A stretch of DNA of 64,000 nucleotides from Haloterrigena alkaliphila (GTDB lineage Archaea; Halobacteriota; Halobacteria; Halobacteriales; Natrialbaceae), in contig NZ_CP071462.1 in assembly GCF_017352155.2 (NCBI RefSeq), positions 2,914,001 through 2,978,000 of the forward strand. The letters run 5' to 3'. Positions 24,974 through 33,612 of this stretch are shown here, in pieces. How positions within the stretch are numbered: the first letter of the stretch is position 1; every line of letters begins with the position of its first letter. The notes under the pieces are model-generated. The model did not search any database and had not been told where the DNA came from. It saw only the letters and a program-made list of their open reading frames with translations. The position numbers and the translations under genes were made by a program.

Positions 24974-24993
24974 CCCTCGAGTTACGATTCACT

Positions 24994-25128
24994 ATGAGTT
25001 ACAAGTGTTCTCGCTGTAAACGCGACGTCCAGCTCGACGAGTACGGTGGCGTCCGCTGTCCCTACTGTGGCCACCGCGTGCTGCTGAAAGAGCGCAGTCG
25101 CGACGTCAAGGAAGTCGACGTCGTCTAG
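24994..25128 (+). CDS. rpoP: RNA polymerase subunit P (Rpo12)
   Basis: 44 residues: [34 protein letters not shown], then a short acidic end. The four cysteines (CSRC, CPYC) form the zinc ribbon that docks Rpo12 to Rpo3 in the assembly platform of archaeal RNA polymerase, as Rpb12 does in eukaryotes. It starts 20 bases after rpl37ae and ends one base before pcc1, a conserved archaeal order. It is too short for usual gene-length cut-offs. Confidence 0.97.
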   Translation: MSYKCSRCKRDVQLDEYGGVRCPYCGHRVLLKERSRDVKEVDVV

Positions 25129-25129
25129 C

Positions 25130-25393
25130 GTGTCCACCCACGACGCGACGCTCGAGTTCGACTACGAGACGCCGTCTCGCGCACGCATCGTCGCCGAAAG
25201 CGTCGCCCGCGAGGTCGGCGAAATCGACGACGCACGCTCGCGGACGAGCATCGAACGCGATGGATCGATCGTCCGGATCGATATCGACGCTGCGGACGTG
25301 ATCGCCCTGCGGGCCGCGTTGAACACCTGGTTTACGTTGATCGACGTCGCCGAACGGACGGCCGATTCTGGGACGGCGGTCCTCGAGTCGTAG
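25130..25393 (+). CDS. pcc1: KEOPS complex subunit Pcc1
   Basis: 87 residues with GTG start. Pcc1 is the small dimerising subunit of KEOPS, which adds threonylcarbamoyl to A37 of tRNA. The motifs LEFDYETPSRARIVAESVAR, REVGEIDDARSRTSIERDGS and LRAALNTWFTLIDVAERT match the Pcc1 alpha/beta fold. The gene starts one base after the rpoP stop, so it is co-transcribed and perhaps translationally coupled. The other KEOPS genes are not in this window. Confidence 0.93.
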   Translation: MSTHDATLEFDYETPSRARIVAESVAREVGEIDDARSRTSIERDGSIVRIDIDAADVIALRAALNTWFTLIDVAERTADSGTAVLES

Positions 25394-25497
25394 TCGGCCG
25401 GGATCGAGAACGGTACGAGACCGGCGGTCCCGCGAACGCGTTTGCGCGTAGCAGGTGCCGGTTCTCGATTTTTGTCCGTCGCCGCCGAAGCGTCGGT

Positions 25498-25998
25498 ATG
25501 GCGTCACGAGACAGCCTGCGACGGCGGCTCCTGCTCGCGGGCGGTACGGCCGGATTCGGAATGGGGGCCGTCGTCGACACCGTGATCTTCCACCTCACGT
25601 TGCAGACCCATCACCTTCTGTCGGGCTACTACGATCCGTACAGCCTCGACGGCTACCGGACGAACGTGATGTTCGACGGCCTGTTCCTGATCGCCACGCT
25701 CACCGTCGCGTTCGTCGGACTCGGGCTTCTCTGGCGGCTGGTCAACGGGACGGACCGACGCTTCTCGACGACGTATCTCGTCGGGTCGATCCTCGTCGGC
25801 GCCGGCGTGTTCAACGTCTTCGACGGCATCGTCGACCACTACGTGCTCGACCTGCACAACGTCGTCCACGGGACGGAGGCGTGGAACCCCCACTGGGTCG
25901 TCGTCAGCGTCGTCATGCTCGCGCTCGGAGTGGCCCTCCTGCAGACGGTCGACAGGGCCGTCCACCCCGCCACCGCTGCCGCCAGTCGGACCGAATGA
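25498..25998 (+). CDS. DUF2243 membrane protein
   Basis: 166 residues with four membrane segments. The signature GGTAGFGMGAVVDTVIFHLT, QTHHLLSGYYDP, VMFDGLFLIATLTVAFVG, and FNVFDGIVDHYVLDLHNVVH are those of DUF2243, a family with conserved Asp and His in the membrane, sometimes next to CtaG-like cytochrome oxidase assembly proteins. A metal or proton role is plausible but unproven. Together with the next gene it separates pcc1 from pfdB, which are usually adjacent in archaea. Confidence 0.88.
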   Translation: MASRDSLRRRLLLAGGTAGFGMGAVVDTVIFHLTLQTHHLLSGYYDPYSLDGYRTNVMFDGLFLIATLTVAFVGLGLLWRLVNGTDRRFSTTYLVGSILVGAGVFNVFDGIVDHYVLDLHNVVHGTEAWNPHWVVVSVVMLALGVALLQTVDRAVHPATAAASRTE

Positions 25999-26004
25999 GA
26001 CGGT

Positions 26005-27102
26005 TCACGGTGCGCTCGAGCGCCCTCGATACCGATTCGTCCTCGAGAACGTCACCGAACGCTCCTCGAGAAACGCAGTCTCGTACCCCTCGTGGCGCGC
26101 CACCTGCGGCGGCGTCTCGAGGTCGATCGTCAGTTCGTCGCCGCGCTCGAGGATAGCCGGATCGACGGCCGTCCCGTAGCAGTGGCCGAGTCGGGCGTCG
26201 AGGGTCTCCCGGAGCGGCGCGCTCGCGATCCGCTCGCCGTCTCGAGCGACCGACGCGGCGAGGCCGGCGAAGGGGAGCGGAAACGAGTTGTACGCCGTTC
26301 GGGGTGTCACCGCGAGGATCGGCGCGTCGATTCCGCTCCGATCGGTATCGTCGAGGAGCGTCGCGGTGTACTCGATGTCGCCGCTCGTCGCGGCGCCGAG
26401 TTCCGCGCCCGGGTCGCGGCTGGGCCCGACGTCACCCCTCACGGCGTGATCCATCGGCTCGAGCGCGCCGGCCTCGCCGCGGCCCTCGGCCTCGTCGATC
26501 AACCGGCGCTCGAGGCCCTCGATTTCGTTGGTGTCGAACGCGAACTCGGCCTCGACGCTCGTCTCGCGCTCGAGGACGTCCGCGCGCCTACCGGTCGCGT
26601 TCGCGGTCGTCGCGCCGACGCGGATCGTCGCCACGTAGGAACCGTCGCCGGCGAGCGGGACGTTGTCCCCGTAGTGGGCACCCATCCGCTGGGAGAGCAT
26701 CGGCCAGAGGGATCGCCGGTCGATCGGCTCGTCGGTGTCGGCCCCGCGAGCGCGGATCGTCGTCGTCACCGGCGCCGGGACGAACGCCCCCGTTTCGGCG
26801 TCCCGGACGGTCGCCATCAGGTGGAGATCGTGTCGCGAGCGGACGTCGGCCCGATTGCGCTCGGCGTCTGCGACGACCCAGAACGAGTGGGGACGCGACG
26901 CCAGCAGCGAAATCTCCCGGCCGACCGCGGTCGCCGTCCCGTAGCGCACCATCTCGTCGGCGTGTGGCGGCACGTAGACCCCCTCGGGCGGGTCGACGAC
27001 CAGTTCGCGCCACGCGTCGTCCCGACGGAGCGCCTCGAGACAGCCAGCGGACAGTACCGCGAGTACCGATCCGCCGGCTGCCAGCGCCTCGCGCCGTCGC
27101 AT
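26005..27102 (-). CDS. Tat lipoprotein of P19/DUF7350 type (iron or copper uptake related)
   Basis: 365 residues from the ATG at 27102. The N-terminus [21 protein letters not shown] is a Tat lipobox. The repeat [20 protein letters not shown] and the [20 protein letters not shown] segment resemble the P19/Tp34 periplasmic iron-binding proteins, where Met, His and Glu hold copper or iron; HADEM, HSFWVV and HLMA supply such residues. A second domain (about 220-365) has [14 protein letters not shown]. The name DUF7350 is from memory. It is convergent with DUF2243 (6-base gap) and divergent from pfdB. Confidence 0.78.
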   Translation of the reverse strand: MRRREALAAGGSVLAVLSAGCLEALRRDDAWRELVVDPPEGVYVPPHADEMVRYGTATAVGREISLLASRPHSFWVVADAERNRADVRSRHDLHLMATVRDAETGAFVPAPVTTTIRARGADTDEPIDRRSLWPMLSQRMGAHYGDNVPLAGDGSYVATIRVGATTANATGRRADVLERETSVEAEFAFDTNEIEGLERRLIDEAEGRGEAGALEPMDHAVRGDVGPSRDPGAELGAATSGDIEYTATLLDDTDRSGIDAPILAVTPRTAYNSFPLPFAGLAASVARDGERIASAPLRETLDARLGHCYGTAVDPAILERGDELTIDLETPPQVARHEGYETAFLEERSVTFSRTNRYRGRSSAP

Positions 27103-27207
27103 ATCGATCACCACACCGTCGACCCGAAAAGCGCCCCGGGCTGCCGACGCCGGCCCTCGCAGCGGACAAAGCTTGGCTTTATCAGTCCGGAGGGCGACCG
27201 TCGAGAT

Positions 27208-27606
27208 ATGCAGGGTAATCTGCCGCCGGAAGCGCAGGAGAAAATCGAACAGCTTCAGGACCTTCAGGAGACCGCTCAGCAGGTCGCCGTCCAGAAACAG
27301 GAGGCCGAATCGAGCCTCACCGAGGCCGAGAACGCCCTCGAGGAACTCGAGGAGATCGACGGCGACACCAAGATGTACCGCAAGGTCGGCGAACTGCTCG
27401 TCGAGACGGAGTACGACGAGGCCGAGGACGACCTCGAGGACAAAGTCGACTCCCTCGAGATCCGCCTCGAGACCCTCGAGAAACAGGAAGAGCGCGTCCA
27501 GGATCAGTTCGAGGGCCTGCAGGACGAGCTCGAGGAACTGCTCGGCGGCGGTGGCGGCATGGGCGGCCCGGCCGGTCCGGGCGGTCCGGGTGCGGGCGGC
27601 GCATAA
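27208..27606 (+). CDS. pfdB: prefoldin beta subunit
   Basis: 132 residues from the ATG at 27208, with TTTATC about 30 bases upstream. Prefoldin beta forms the six-armed chaperone that hands unfolded proteins to the thermosome. Two long coiled-coil helices ([20 protein letters not shown] and the late [20 protein letters not shown]) flank the beta hairpin ([18 protein letters not shown]). The C-terminal Gly-rich tail ([19 protein letters not shown]) is usual for haloarchaea. The stop abuts the next gene's start. Confidence 0.95.
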   Translation: MQGNLPPEAQEKIEQLQDLQETAQQVAVQKQEAESSLTEAENALEELEEIDGDTKMYRKVGELLVETEYDEAEDDLEDKVDSLEIRLETLEKQEERVQDQFEGLQDELEELLGGGGGMGGPAGPGGPGAGGA

Positions 27607-27867
27607 ATGCCAGCCGACGAGCCGACGGACGAGGCGGTCGTCCAGACGGCCTCCGACGCCGCGGAGGGGCTGATCTTCTCGCGGTACAAGCAGTCCAACG
27701 TGCGCGACTGTGACGTCACCGTCGCCTTCGAGGACGGCGTCCTCGAGGTCGACGTCTATCTCAACGTCCCCGGTGCCGAGGAGGGACCGGGTCCCGGCCC
27801 CGATCAGGTGGCCGACGCCGCAGCGCGCGCCGCACGGGACGCGGTCGACGACCTGTTCGAGGCGTAG
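27607..27867 (+). CDS. DUF3194 protein, prefoldin neighbour
   Basis: 86 residues starting at the base after the pfdB stop. AAEGLIFSRYKQSNVRDCDV and FEDGVLEVDVYLNVP, then DQVADAAARAARDAVDDLFE, are the DUF3194 pattern. In many archaea this small protein follows pfdB, so a chaperone- or translation-related function is inferred from position only. It is acidic, with no signal or membrane segment. Confidence 0.85.
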   Translation: MPADEPTDEAVVQTASDAAEGLIFSRYKQSNVRDCDVTVAFEDGVLEVDVYLNVPGAEEGPGPGPDQVADAAARAARDAVDDLFEA

Positions 27868-27991
27868 CGGACCCGATTCGCGGTCGCGGCACCTCGGCGG
27901 TCGTCGACCCGCCGATTCTTCTTCCACCTCGAGCGGTGCGTGTCGACGTCCCGATTCGAATCCCGTTCTCCCCGAGCGGTCGGGTTGGTCG

Positions 27992-28436
27992 CTACCGGTC
28001 CAGAGAACCGCTCCCGACGTACGCGAGGCCGACGACACCGACGAACAGCAGGACGCTCGCTACGGTGTCGGAGACGTACCCGAACGTATCGCCGACGTAA
28101 CCCACCGCGACGAGCGTCGCCGCGACGGTCGCCGGGACCGGCTGTGCGATCAGTTGCTCGGCGAAAACCCGAATTCGCCAGTAGACCATCTCGAGTTCCG
28201 CCGTCACGGCGGTCCCGAGCGGGGCGGTTCCCGTCCGGATCGTCGGCCGGCTCGAACGCCTCGAGGGTAGTGGCGTCGACCGTGACGACCTCCCCGGTGT
28301 TGATCCGCCGGCCGTCGGCGTCGCCGACCCGAAGCAAGGTGACGGTGGCCTCGCCAGTGCCGACGACGCGGTAGATTCCCGGCGGGTAGTCGCCGTCGGT
28401 CGATCTGAGGTGATCGCGCACGCTGAGCGAACCCAT
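27992..28436 (-). pseudogene. small membrane protein gene broken by a one-base frameshift
   Basis: From the ATG at 28436 the first frame reads MGSLSVRDHLRSTDGDYPPG, YRVVGTGEATVTLLRVGDA and VTVDATTLEAFEPADDPDGN, then turns into Arg-rich nonsense. A second frame takes over with LGTAVTAELEMVYWRIRVFA and two membrane helices (PATVAATLVAVGYVG, VASVLLFVGVVGLAYVGSG), ending at 27992. Dropping one G just after CGCCCC (near 28222) joins both into one protein of about 147 residues. The total length is 3n+1. Read alternatively, the second part could start at the GTG at 28207. Confidence 0.65.
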
Positions 28437-28502
28437 TACCGACGTAAATTCACCGATCCGACATAAGCGTGGAGGGTCGAGAACGCCGCGAGTCGGTGGG
28501 TA

Positions 28503-29801
28503 TCACTCCACGGTTCCACACCAGTCGACGGCCGTCAGCGCGAGCGTTTGTGCCGTTTCGACTAACGAATCGATTTCCACGTACTCGTCGGCACCGTGGA
28601 TGTTGTCGCCGCGCGGACCGACCGACGGACAGGGGATATCGTAGTACCGGTTGTAGAACCGTTCGTCGTTGCCGGCGGCGCCGCCACCGAAGGTCGTCTC
28701 CTCGCCGGTGACCGTCTCCGCGTTCTCCCGCGCGAGTCGGACGATCTCCGCGTCGGTGTCGAGTTCGTGCGGCGCGGCGTTCCAGCCGAACCACTCGAGT
28801 GCTGGCGGGTGGTCGGACAGCCACTCGTCGTCCTCGGCGACGTCTCGCACGGCCGCTTCGATTTCGGCCCGGACTTCCTCGCGCGTTTCGCCGGGGGGCC
28901 AGCCGATCCGCCCCTCCAGTACTGCTTCGGAGGGGACCGTCGAGGGCCAGTCGCCGCCGTCGATACTGCCCACGTTCAGGTTCGTCTCGTGGCCGTCGAG
29001 TTTCGGGTTCTGACGGACGGCCGGTTCGTAGGAGATGCGCGACTTCCGTTCCTGATCCAGTTCGTCGAGCGCCCGATAGAGCGTCGTCGCCTTCCCGATG
29101 GCGTTCACGCCCGCGTAGCCCTGCGCGGCGTGTGCCGATTTCCCGGGCACGCGAACGCGGAAGTACATGACACCGCCGCTCGCCATCCCGATATCCGGGA
29201 GCCCGGAGGGTTCGGTGATGATCGCCGCGTCGGGCCGATAGCCGCGCTCGAGCGCGGAGAGGACGCCGCCGGGGCCGCCGTCCTCCTCTTCGATGGTCGT
29301 CTGGATCGTGAGGTCGCCGGCCAGTTCGACGTCGAGGTCGTCGAGCGCCTCGAAGGCGACGAGGATGGTCGCGACGCCGCCGAGCATGTCGTTGCTGCCG
29401 CGGCCGTAGAGGCGCCCGTCTTCGACGGTGGCGTCCCACGGGTCGTAGCGCCACTCGTCTTCGTCGACCGGAACGACGTCGACGTGTCCGCTCAGGGTCA
29501 GCGACCGCCCGTTTCCGGCGCCGTCACACGTCGCTGCGACGTTCGGGCGGTCGTCGTATCCGTACTCCGCGTAGGACGACGTCTCGAAGAAGCCGGGATG
29601 GTCCCGCAGGTCGTCGGCGTCGGGTTCCCACGTATCGACCTCGAGACCGTGGGATTCCAGCCGAGACACGACAACCTCCTGTGCGGGCTTTTCGTTGCCG
29701 GTCACGGACTCCCGGGCGATGAGTTCACTGAGGAGATCGACGAGCTCCTCGCGCCTGTCTTCGATCCGCTCGCGGAGAACGCTCCTGTCTATTGCAGACA
29801 T
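28503..29801 (-). CDS. M20-family peptidase / ArgE-DapE-type deacylase
   Basis: 432 residues from the ATG at 29801. Metal ligands appear in SLTLSGHVDVVPVD (His, Asp), LYGRGSNDMLGG (Asp) and TTIEEEDGGPGG (catalytic and bridging Glu); a dimerisation domain lies between about 200 and 320 and the last His is in GDNIHGADEYV. The family removes acyl or amino-acid groups from amines (ArgE, DapE, succinyl-diaminopimelate, carboxypeptidases). The exact substrate is unclear. A frame start at 29825 adds eight residues of poor quality. Confidence 0.92.
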   Translation of the reverse strand: MSAIDRSVLRERIEDRREELVDLLSELIARESVTGNEKPAQEVVVSRLESHGLEVDTWEPDADDLRDHPGFFETSSYAEYGYDDRPNVAATCDGAGNGRSLTLSGHVDVVPVDEDEWRYDPWDATVEDGRLYGRGSNDMLGGVATILVAFEALDDLDVELAGDLTIQTTIEEEDGGPGGVLSALERGYRPDAAIITEPSGLPDIGMASGGVMYFRVRVPGKSAHAAQGYAGVNAIGKATTLYRALDELDQERKSRISYEPAVRQNPKLDGHETNLNVGSIDGGDWPSTVPSEAVLEGRIGWPPGETREEVRAEIEAAVRDVAEDDEWLSDHPPALEWFGWNAAPHELDTDAEIVRLARENAETVTGEETTFGGGAAGNDERFYNRYYDIPCPSVGPRGDNIHGADEYVEIDSLVETAQTLALTAVDWCGTVE

Positions 29802-30043
29802 ATACCACGGTACGATACAGCACACTGCGTACTTACGCCTTTCCCCCGCTGCTCGCCCGTATCGGCCGCCGGAACCCGACAGTCCATCCCCCCGTCGTTA
29901 CAGGGGAGAGGCCTACTACCCAACAGCGGCGTCACCGACAGCGACGTGAGGGGAACCGTCGGTACTCCTATTCCTGTAGAAGATATATCGGAGAGCGGCG
30001 AAGTCGACGAGTCGAACCGGCGGTCGAGACGACTCGGGAAGCC

Positions 30044-30598
30044 TTACCGCGACTCGCAGATCTCGAGGAAGTTCTCGAAGATCTCGTCGCCCTCTTCGGT
30101 GTGGGCGACCTCGGGGTGCCACTGGACGCCGTAGAGGTCGCGGTCGGTGTCGCTCATCGCCTCGACGTCGCAGACGTCGCTGCGGGCGGTCAGTTCGAAG
30201 CCGTCGGGCAGTTCCGTGACCTCGTCGGCGTGGCTCGCCCAGACGCGCGTTTCGGGGTGAAGCGACCCCGTCAGCGGATCGGCGTCGTCGACGATATCGA
30301 CGGTTACGTCCGCGTAGCCGCCGTACTCGCCGCTTCCGACGCTCCCGCCGAGTTCCTCGGCGATCAGTTGCATTCCCAGACAGATTCCCAGCACCGGGAC
30401 GTCGGCGGTGAGGTAGTCCGCCGAACGGCCGACCCGATCCATGTCGGGGCCGCCCGAGAGGACGACGCCGTCGGCGTCGACGTCCTCGGGCGGCGTCTCG
30501 TTGTCGATCAGCTCCGTGTCGACGCCGAGGTCGCGTAGCGCCCGGCGCTCGAGGTGGGTGAACTGTCCGTGGTTGTCCACCACGACGATCTTCGTCAT
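30044..30598 (-). CDS. guaAA: GMP synthase glutamine amidotransferase subunit (subunit A)
   Basis: 184 residues forming one class I glutaminase domain. The nucleophile is Cys73 in VLGICLGMQLIAEELGG, and the His-Glu pair is His161/Glu163 in YGVQWHPEVAHTEEG. LSGGPDMDRVG is the oxyanion strand. Archaea split GMP synthase in two; this subunit supplies ammonia to the ATP pyrophosphatase subunit GuaAB, which is not in the window. The start opens MTKIVVVDNHGQFTHLERRA, as usual for the family. Confidence 0.94.
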   Translation of the reverse strand: MTKIVVVDNHGQFTHLERRALRDLGVDTELIDNETPPEDVDADGVVLSGGPDMDRVGRSADYLTADVPVLGICLGMQLIAEELGGSVGSGEYGGYADVTVDIVDDADPLTGSLHPETRVWASHADEVTELPDGFELTARSDVCDVEAMSDTDRDLYGVQWHPEVAHTEEGDEIFENFLEICESR

Positions 30599-30879
30599 TG
30601 GGGGTGGCTAGCCGGGCAGCCGGTAAAAACGGTCCGGAAACCGATTTCGAATCGTCGCGGACCGCAACGGTGGGCGGGCCGCGGCGCGTTTCGCACCGCG
30701 GTGGACCGGCTCGCACTGCCGGTTGCGCCCGGGCGGCACGAAGGGGTTTTCTTCTTATCTCCCACTCCTATCGGCACTAGAACCAAACTATGGAAAAAGA
30801 GCTCGATAACACCAAGTGTTCAACCACTGTTTCGAGATATACCAAAACATTCATACAGGCGCCGAGAGTATCGTTGGAT

Positions 30880-31053
30880 ATGACACCTGAGGGCGAAGCG
30901 GTCGGGAATCAGTCGTCGGACGACGAAACCGTCGTCTCCGCGATCGACGAGATCGAGGATCGCCCACACCTCGTTATCGCCGATATCGGTCGGGACGACG
31001 CCTGGCTCTCGATGACGGAGCGAGACGCGGTTTCGCTCGACGCCTGGCGATAA
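30880..31053 (+). CDS. small haloarchaeal protein (DUF7556-like)
   Basis: 57 residues from the ATG at 30880, acidic, with VVSAIDEIEDRPHLVIADIG and RDDAWLSMTERDAVSLDAWR. I recall this pattern as a conserved haloarchaeal small family (DUF7556); function unknown. The frame opens 90 bases earlier, but that part is Thr/Lys/Ser-rich and lies in the promoter region (GATATACC, ATTCATAC). The 281-base space before it holds no other gene that I can support. Confidence 0.75.
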   Translation: MTPEGEAVGNQSSDDETVVSAIDEIEDRPHLVIADIGRDDAWLSMTERDAVSLDAWR

Positions 31054-31149
31054 CGCCGTCATTCGACGCGCCGCCGGGCGGGAGCGGGAATCGACTCGAG
31101 CCGTGATAGCGGTCAACCCAACCGACACCGGTGGCGGGGACCGACCGGC

Positions 31150-31195
31150 GCGGATGACAGCGAGCGTTCGATGCGGATGACAGCGAACGACAGGG
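31150..31195. repeat. two-copy tandem repeat, period 23
   Basis: GCGGATGACAGCGAGCGTTC begins at 31150 and recurs as GCGGATGACAGCGAACGACA at 31173. The first 14 bases are identical. It lies between two small genes, about 20 bases before the TATA box of the gene at 31243. Confidence 0.75.
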
Positions 31196-31242
31196 CCGCT
31201 CGTTCCGGTACGTTTATACTCGTCTCACCGGACGGTACCGAT

Positions 31243-31380
31243 ATGGCAGTCGATCTCAGCGAATTCGATCATCCGGCGTGGCTCACCGCAGCGGGAACGG
31301 GACTCGGATACGCACTGATCCTCGCCGTCCTGACGGTCGCCCTGTTCGTCGTGCCGTGGCTGGTCTTCATGGCGCTGTGA
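31243..31380 (+). CDS. 45-residue membrane protein, unknown
   Basis: From the ATG at 31243: MAVDLSEFDHPAWLTAAGTG, then one hydrophobic helix LGYALILAVLTVALFVVPWL. A TTTATA box at 31212-31217 stands 26-31 bases upstream, the standard distance for a leaderless haloarchaeal gene, which supports this start over the ATG at 31171. Family not recognised. Confidence 0.72.
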   Translation: MAVDLSEFDHPAWLTAAGTGLGYALILAVLTVALFVVPWLVFMAL

Positions 31381-31522
31381 CGCAGTAGGGACTGCGAGAC
31401 ACACATCGGGGAGCGGACGGTTCGATCCCCGCTCGAACTCGTGCGGCGTCGCGACGCCTGCGGTTGTGGCCGATAGCGCGTCGGTCACCTGTTGTCCGTG
31501 TCGATGTGTCGAGAGCGACAGC

Positions 31523-31566
31523 GATCGGAGCGGAATCGACGACGGATCGAAGCGGAATCGTCGATT
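31523..31566. repeat. two-copy imperfect tandem repeat, period 22
   Basis: GATCGGAGCGGAATCGACGA at 31523 recurs as GATCGAAGCGGAATCGTCGA at 31545, two mismatches in 20 bases. It lies in the 286-base space between the 45-residue gene and the convergent PAN gene, where no coding frame was found. Confidence 0.7.
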
Positions 31567-31666
31567 GATTGGATCGATCGGACGGCAGCTGGAACTCGAG
31601 AAGGGAGCGTCGCTCTCGAGTGAAAACGGCAAAAACGGAGAGTGAGAGAGGGGAGAAACCGAACGC

Positions 31667-32884
31667 TCAGGCGAAGGTCTTCGAGACGTCCTCGGTGGTG
31701 TCGGAGTCGGCCTGCACCTTGTCCCAGGCGCTGCGGAAGTCCTCCGTCCGGATCTCGGTCCGGTCGTCGCGGATGGCGAACATCCCGGCCTCGGTACAGA
31801 TGGCCTTGATGTCGGCGCCGGAGGCCTCCTCGGCCTCGGCGGCGAGTTCCGCGAAGTCGACCTCGTCGGAGACGTTCATGCCGCGGGTGTGGATCTCGAA
31901 GATGATCTCGCGACCCTCGGCGTTGGGCTTGGGCACCTCGATGAGGCGGTCGAACCGGCCGGGGCGGAGGATGGCCCGATCGAGCATGTCGAAGCGGTTC
32001 GTGGCGGCGATGATTCGGATCTCGCCGCGCTCCTCGAAGCCGTCCATCTCCGAGAGGAGCTGCATCATCGTGCGCTGGACCTCGGCGTCGCCGGAGGTCT
32101 TGGACTCCGTTCGCTTGGCCGCGATCGCGTCGATCTCGTCGATGAAGATGACGGCGGGTTCGTGTTCGCGGGCGACGTCGAACAGGTCCCGGACGAGTTT
32201 GGCGCCCTCGCCGATGAACTTGTGTACGAGTTCCGAGCCGGCCATCTTGATGAAGGTGGCGTCGGTCTCGTTGGCGACGGCCTTGGCGAGCATCGTCTTC
32301 CCCGTCCCCGGCGGCCCGTAGAGCAGGACGCCGCTCGGGGGTTCGATCCCGACGTCGTCGAACATCTCGGGTTTCTCGAGGGGCATCTCGACGGTCTCGC
32401 GGACCTCCTGCATCTGTTCCTCGAGGCCGCCGATGTCGGCGTAGCTGACCTCGGGGCTCTCGGTGACTTCCATCACGCGAGCGCGAACGTCCGTCTCGTT
32501 AGAGAGGGTCTTGACGATCGAGAGAGAGTTGTTGACCGCGACCCGGTCGTCGGGTTGGAGATCCTCGCGCATCTCCTCGGTGACTTCCGTCAGCGCCTCC
32601 TGGTTGTTTCCGTGCTGCTTGATGATGACGCCCTCGTCCGTGATCTCCTGGACGGTGGCGACGAACAGCGGCGACTGCTTGAGCTTCTTGTTCTCGTGGG
32701 TCAGTCGCTCGAGTTTCTGCTGGTACTTGTTGTTCTCGGCGTTGGCATCGAGGAGTTTGTCACGCATCTCCTCGTTTTGCGCCTCGAGGACCTCCAGCCG
32801 TTCCTCGAGTGCCTGAATCTTCTCCTGTTGGGACGCCTCGTCCTCGTCGTACGGGAGGTCGACGTCGTCCACAGTGTCGCTCAT
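31667..32884 (-). CDS. pan: proteasome-activating nucleotidase (PAN)
   Basis: 405 residues from the ATG at 32884 (a GTG stands just before it). PAN is the hexameric AAA+ ATPase that unfolds substrates for the 20S proteasome. Order: N-terminal coiled coil (about 16-70), OB domain (70-135), Walker A GPPGTGKT at 190-197, Walker B VIFIDEIDAIAAKR, the sensor ATNRFDMLD, and RPGRFDRLI arginine fingers. The last residues are K-T-F-A, in place of the hydrophobic-Tyr-X ending by which PAN docks into the proteasome. Divergent from the regulator at 33004. Confidence 0.95.
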   Translation of the reverse strand: MSDTVDDVDLPYDEDEASQQEKIQALEERLEVLEAQNEEMRDKLLDANAENNKYQQKLERLTHENKKLKQSPLFVATVQEITDEGVIIKQHGNNQEALTEVTEEMREDLQPDDRVAVNNSLSIVKTLSNETDVRARVMEVTESPEVSYADIGGLEEQMQEVRETVEMPLEKPEMFDDVGIEPPSGVLLYGPPGTGKTMLAKAVANETDATFIKMAGSELVHKFIGEGAKLVRDLFDVAREHEPAVIFIDEIDAIAAKRTESKTSGDAEVQRTMMQLLSEMDGFEERGEIRIIAATNRFDMLDRAILRPGRFDRLIEVPKPNAEGREIIFEIHTRGMNVSDEVDFAELAAEAEEASGADIKAICTEAGMFAIRDDRTEIRTEDFRSAWDKVQADSDTTEDVSKTFA

Positions 32885-33003
32885 CACCCGACCTTTGGGT
32901 GTTGGTTCTTAAGAGGCTTCGGGTAAGTACACCCGTCTTGAATATGACTGCTGCGCATTTTTCGAAACAGAAAATATTATCAGCCTGTATTCTGAATGGG
33001 GAG

Positions 33004-33276
33004 ATGATGAGTGCTTCAGAGTCGCTACGACAGGAGCCCGACCAGCGGGGGACGTGGGACGACGTCAGGGAGCTACCGCCCAGCGCCAAACTCGTCGCGA
33101 AGGTCCTCGAGTACAACGAGACGATGACCCAGCAACAGATCGCCGACGAGACGCTGCTGCCCTCCCGAACGGTCCGCTACGCCCTCAACCGCCTCGACGA
33201 GGAGAACGTGATCGACTCCCGTTTTTCGTTCTCGGACGCTCGCAAACGGCTGTACAGTCTCGATATCGAAGCGTAA
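33004..33276 (+). CDS. winged-helix regulator divergent from pan
   Basis: 90 residues from the ATG at 33004 (another ATG follows at once). TWDDVRELPPSAKLVAKVLE, then the helix-turn-helix NETMTQQQIADETLLPSRTV and RYALNRLDEENVIDSRFSFS, plus a wing ending KRLYSLDIEA: a MarR/TrmB-like DNA-binding domain with no effector domain. The protein resembles a conserved haloarchaeal regulator often described next to pan. The 119-base AT-rich intergenic region holds both promoters, so control of pan is possible. Confidence 0.82.
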   Translation: MMSASESLRQEPDQRGTWDDVRELPPSAKLVAKVLEYNETMTQQQIADETLLPSRTVRYALNRLDEENVIDSRFSFSDARKRLYSLDIEA

Positions 33277-33327
33277 CGGCTTCGAACGGAGCGTCAGGAC
33301 GACCGACCGAAAGCCGGCCAAGACACG

Positions 33328-33347
33328 GATACGTTCGTTTTCGTATC
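33328..33347. promoter_or_regulatory. inverted repeat upstream of the DUF433 gene
   Basis: GATACG-TTCGTTTT-CGTATC: 6-base arms with an 8-base spacer, about 10 bases before an AT-rich CTTTAAGAA box (33357-33365) and 41 bases before the ATG at 33388. It is placed where antitoxin autorepression sites are usual. Confidence 0.45.
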
Positions 33348-33387
33348 GTCCCACGACTTTAAGAACGATCGAAAGCTATCTTGTTCC

Positions 33388-33612
33388 ATGAGCATCGTTC
33401 GGGATCCGGATCACAGCGACGGAGCGCCCACGATCGAGGGAACGGGAATTCGAGTGAAAGACATCGCTTCGGCGTACGAACACAGCGGGTACGAACCCGA
33501 CGAGATCACGCAACTGTACCCCGACCTCTCGCTCGGTGACGTCCACCGCGCTCTCGCGTACTACTACGACCACATCGACGACTTCCGGTCCGCGGAGTCC
33601 GCTCGAGCATGA
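33388..33612 (+). CDS. DUF433 (VapB-type) antitoxin
   Basis: 74 residues. The DUF433 domain forms a winged helix-turn-helix found in antitoxins of type II modules: TIEGTGIRVKDIASAYEHSG, then YEPDEITQLYPDLSLGDVHR and ALAYYYDHIDDF. The gene overlaps the following toxin-like gene by four bases (ATGA), as normal for such pairs. An inverted repeat upstream suggests autoregulation. The antitoxin itself appears intact, whereas its partner is broken. Confidence 0.88.
   Translation: MSIVRDPDHSDGAPTIEGTGIRVKDIASAYEHSGYEPDEITQLYPDLSLGDVHRALAYYYDHIDDFRSAESARA

Noticed and set aside
31400-31440. GGTTCGATCCCC resembles a tRNA 3' end
   Set aside because: The five-base T-stem does not pair and no cloverleaf fits before it.
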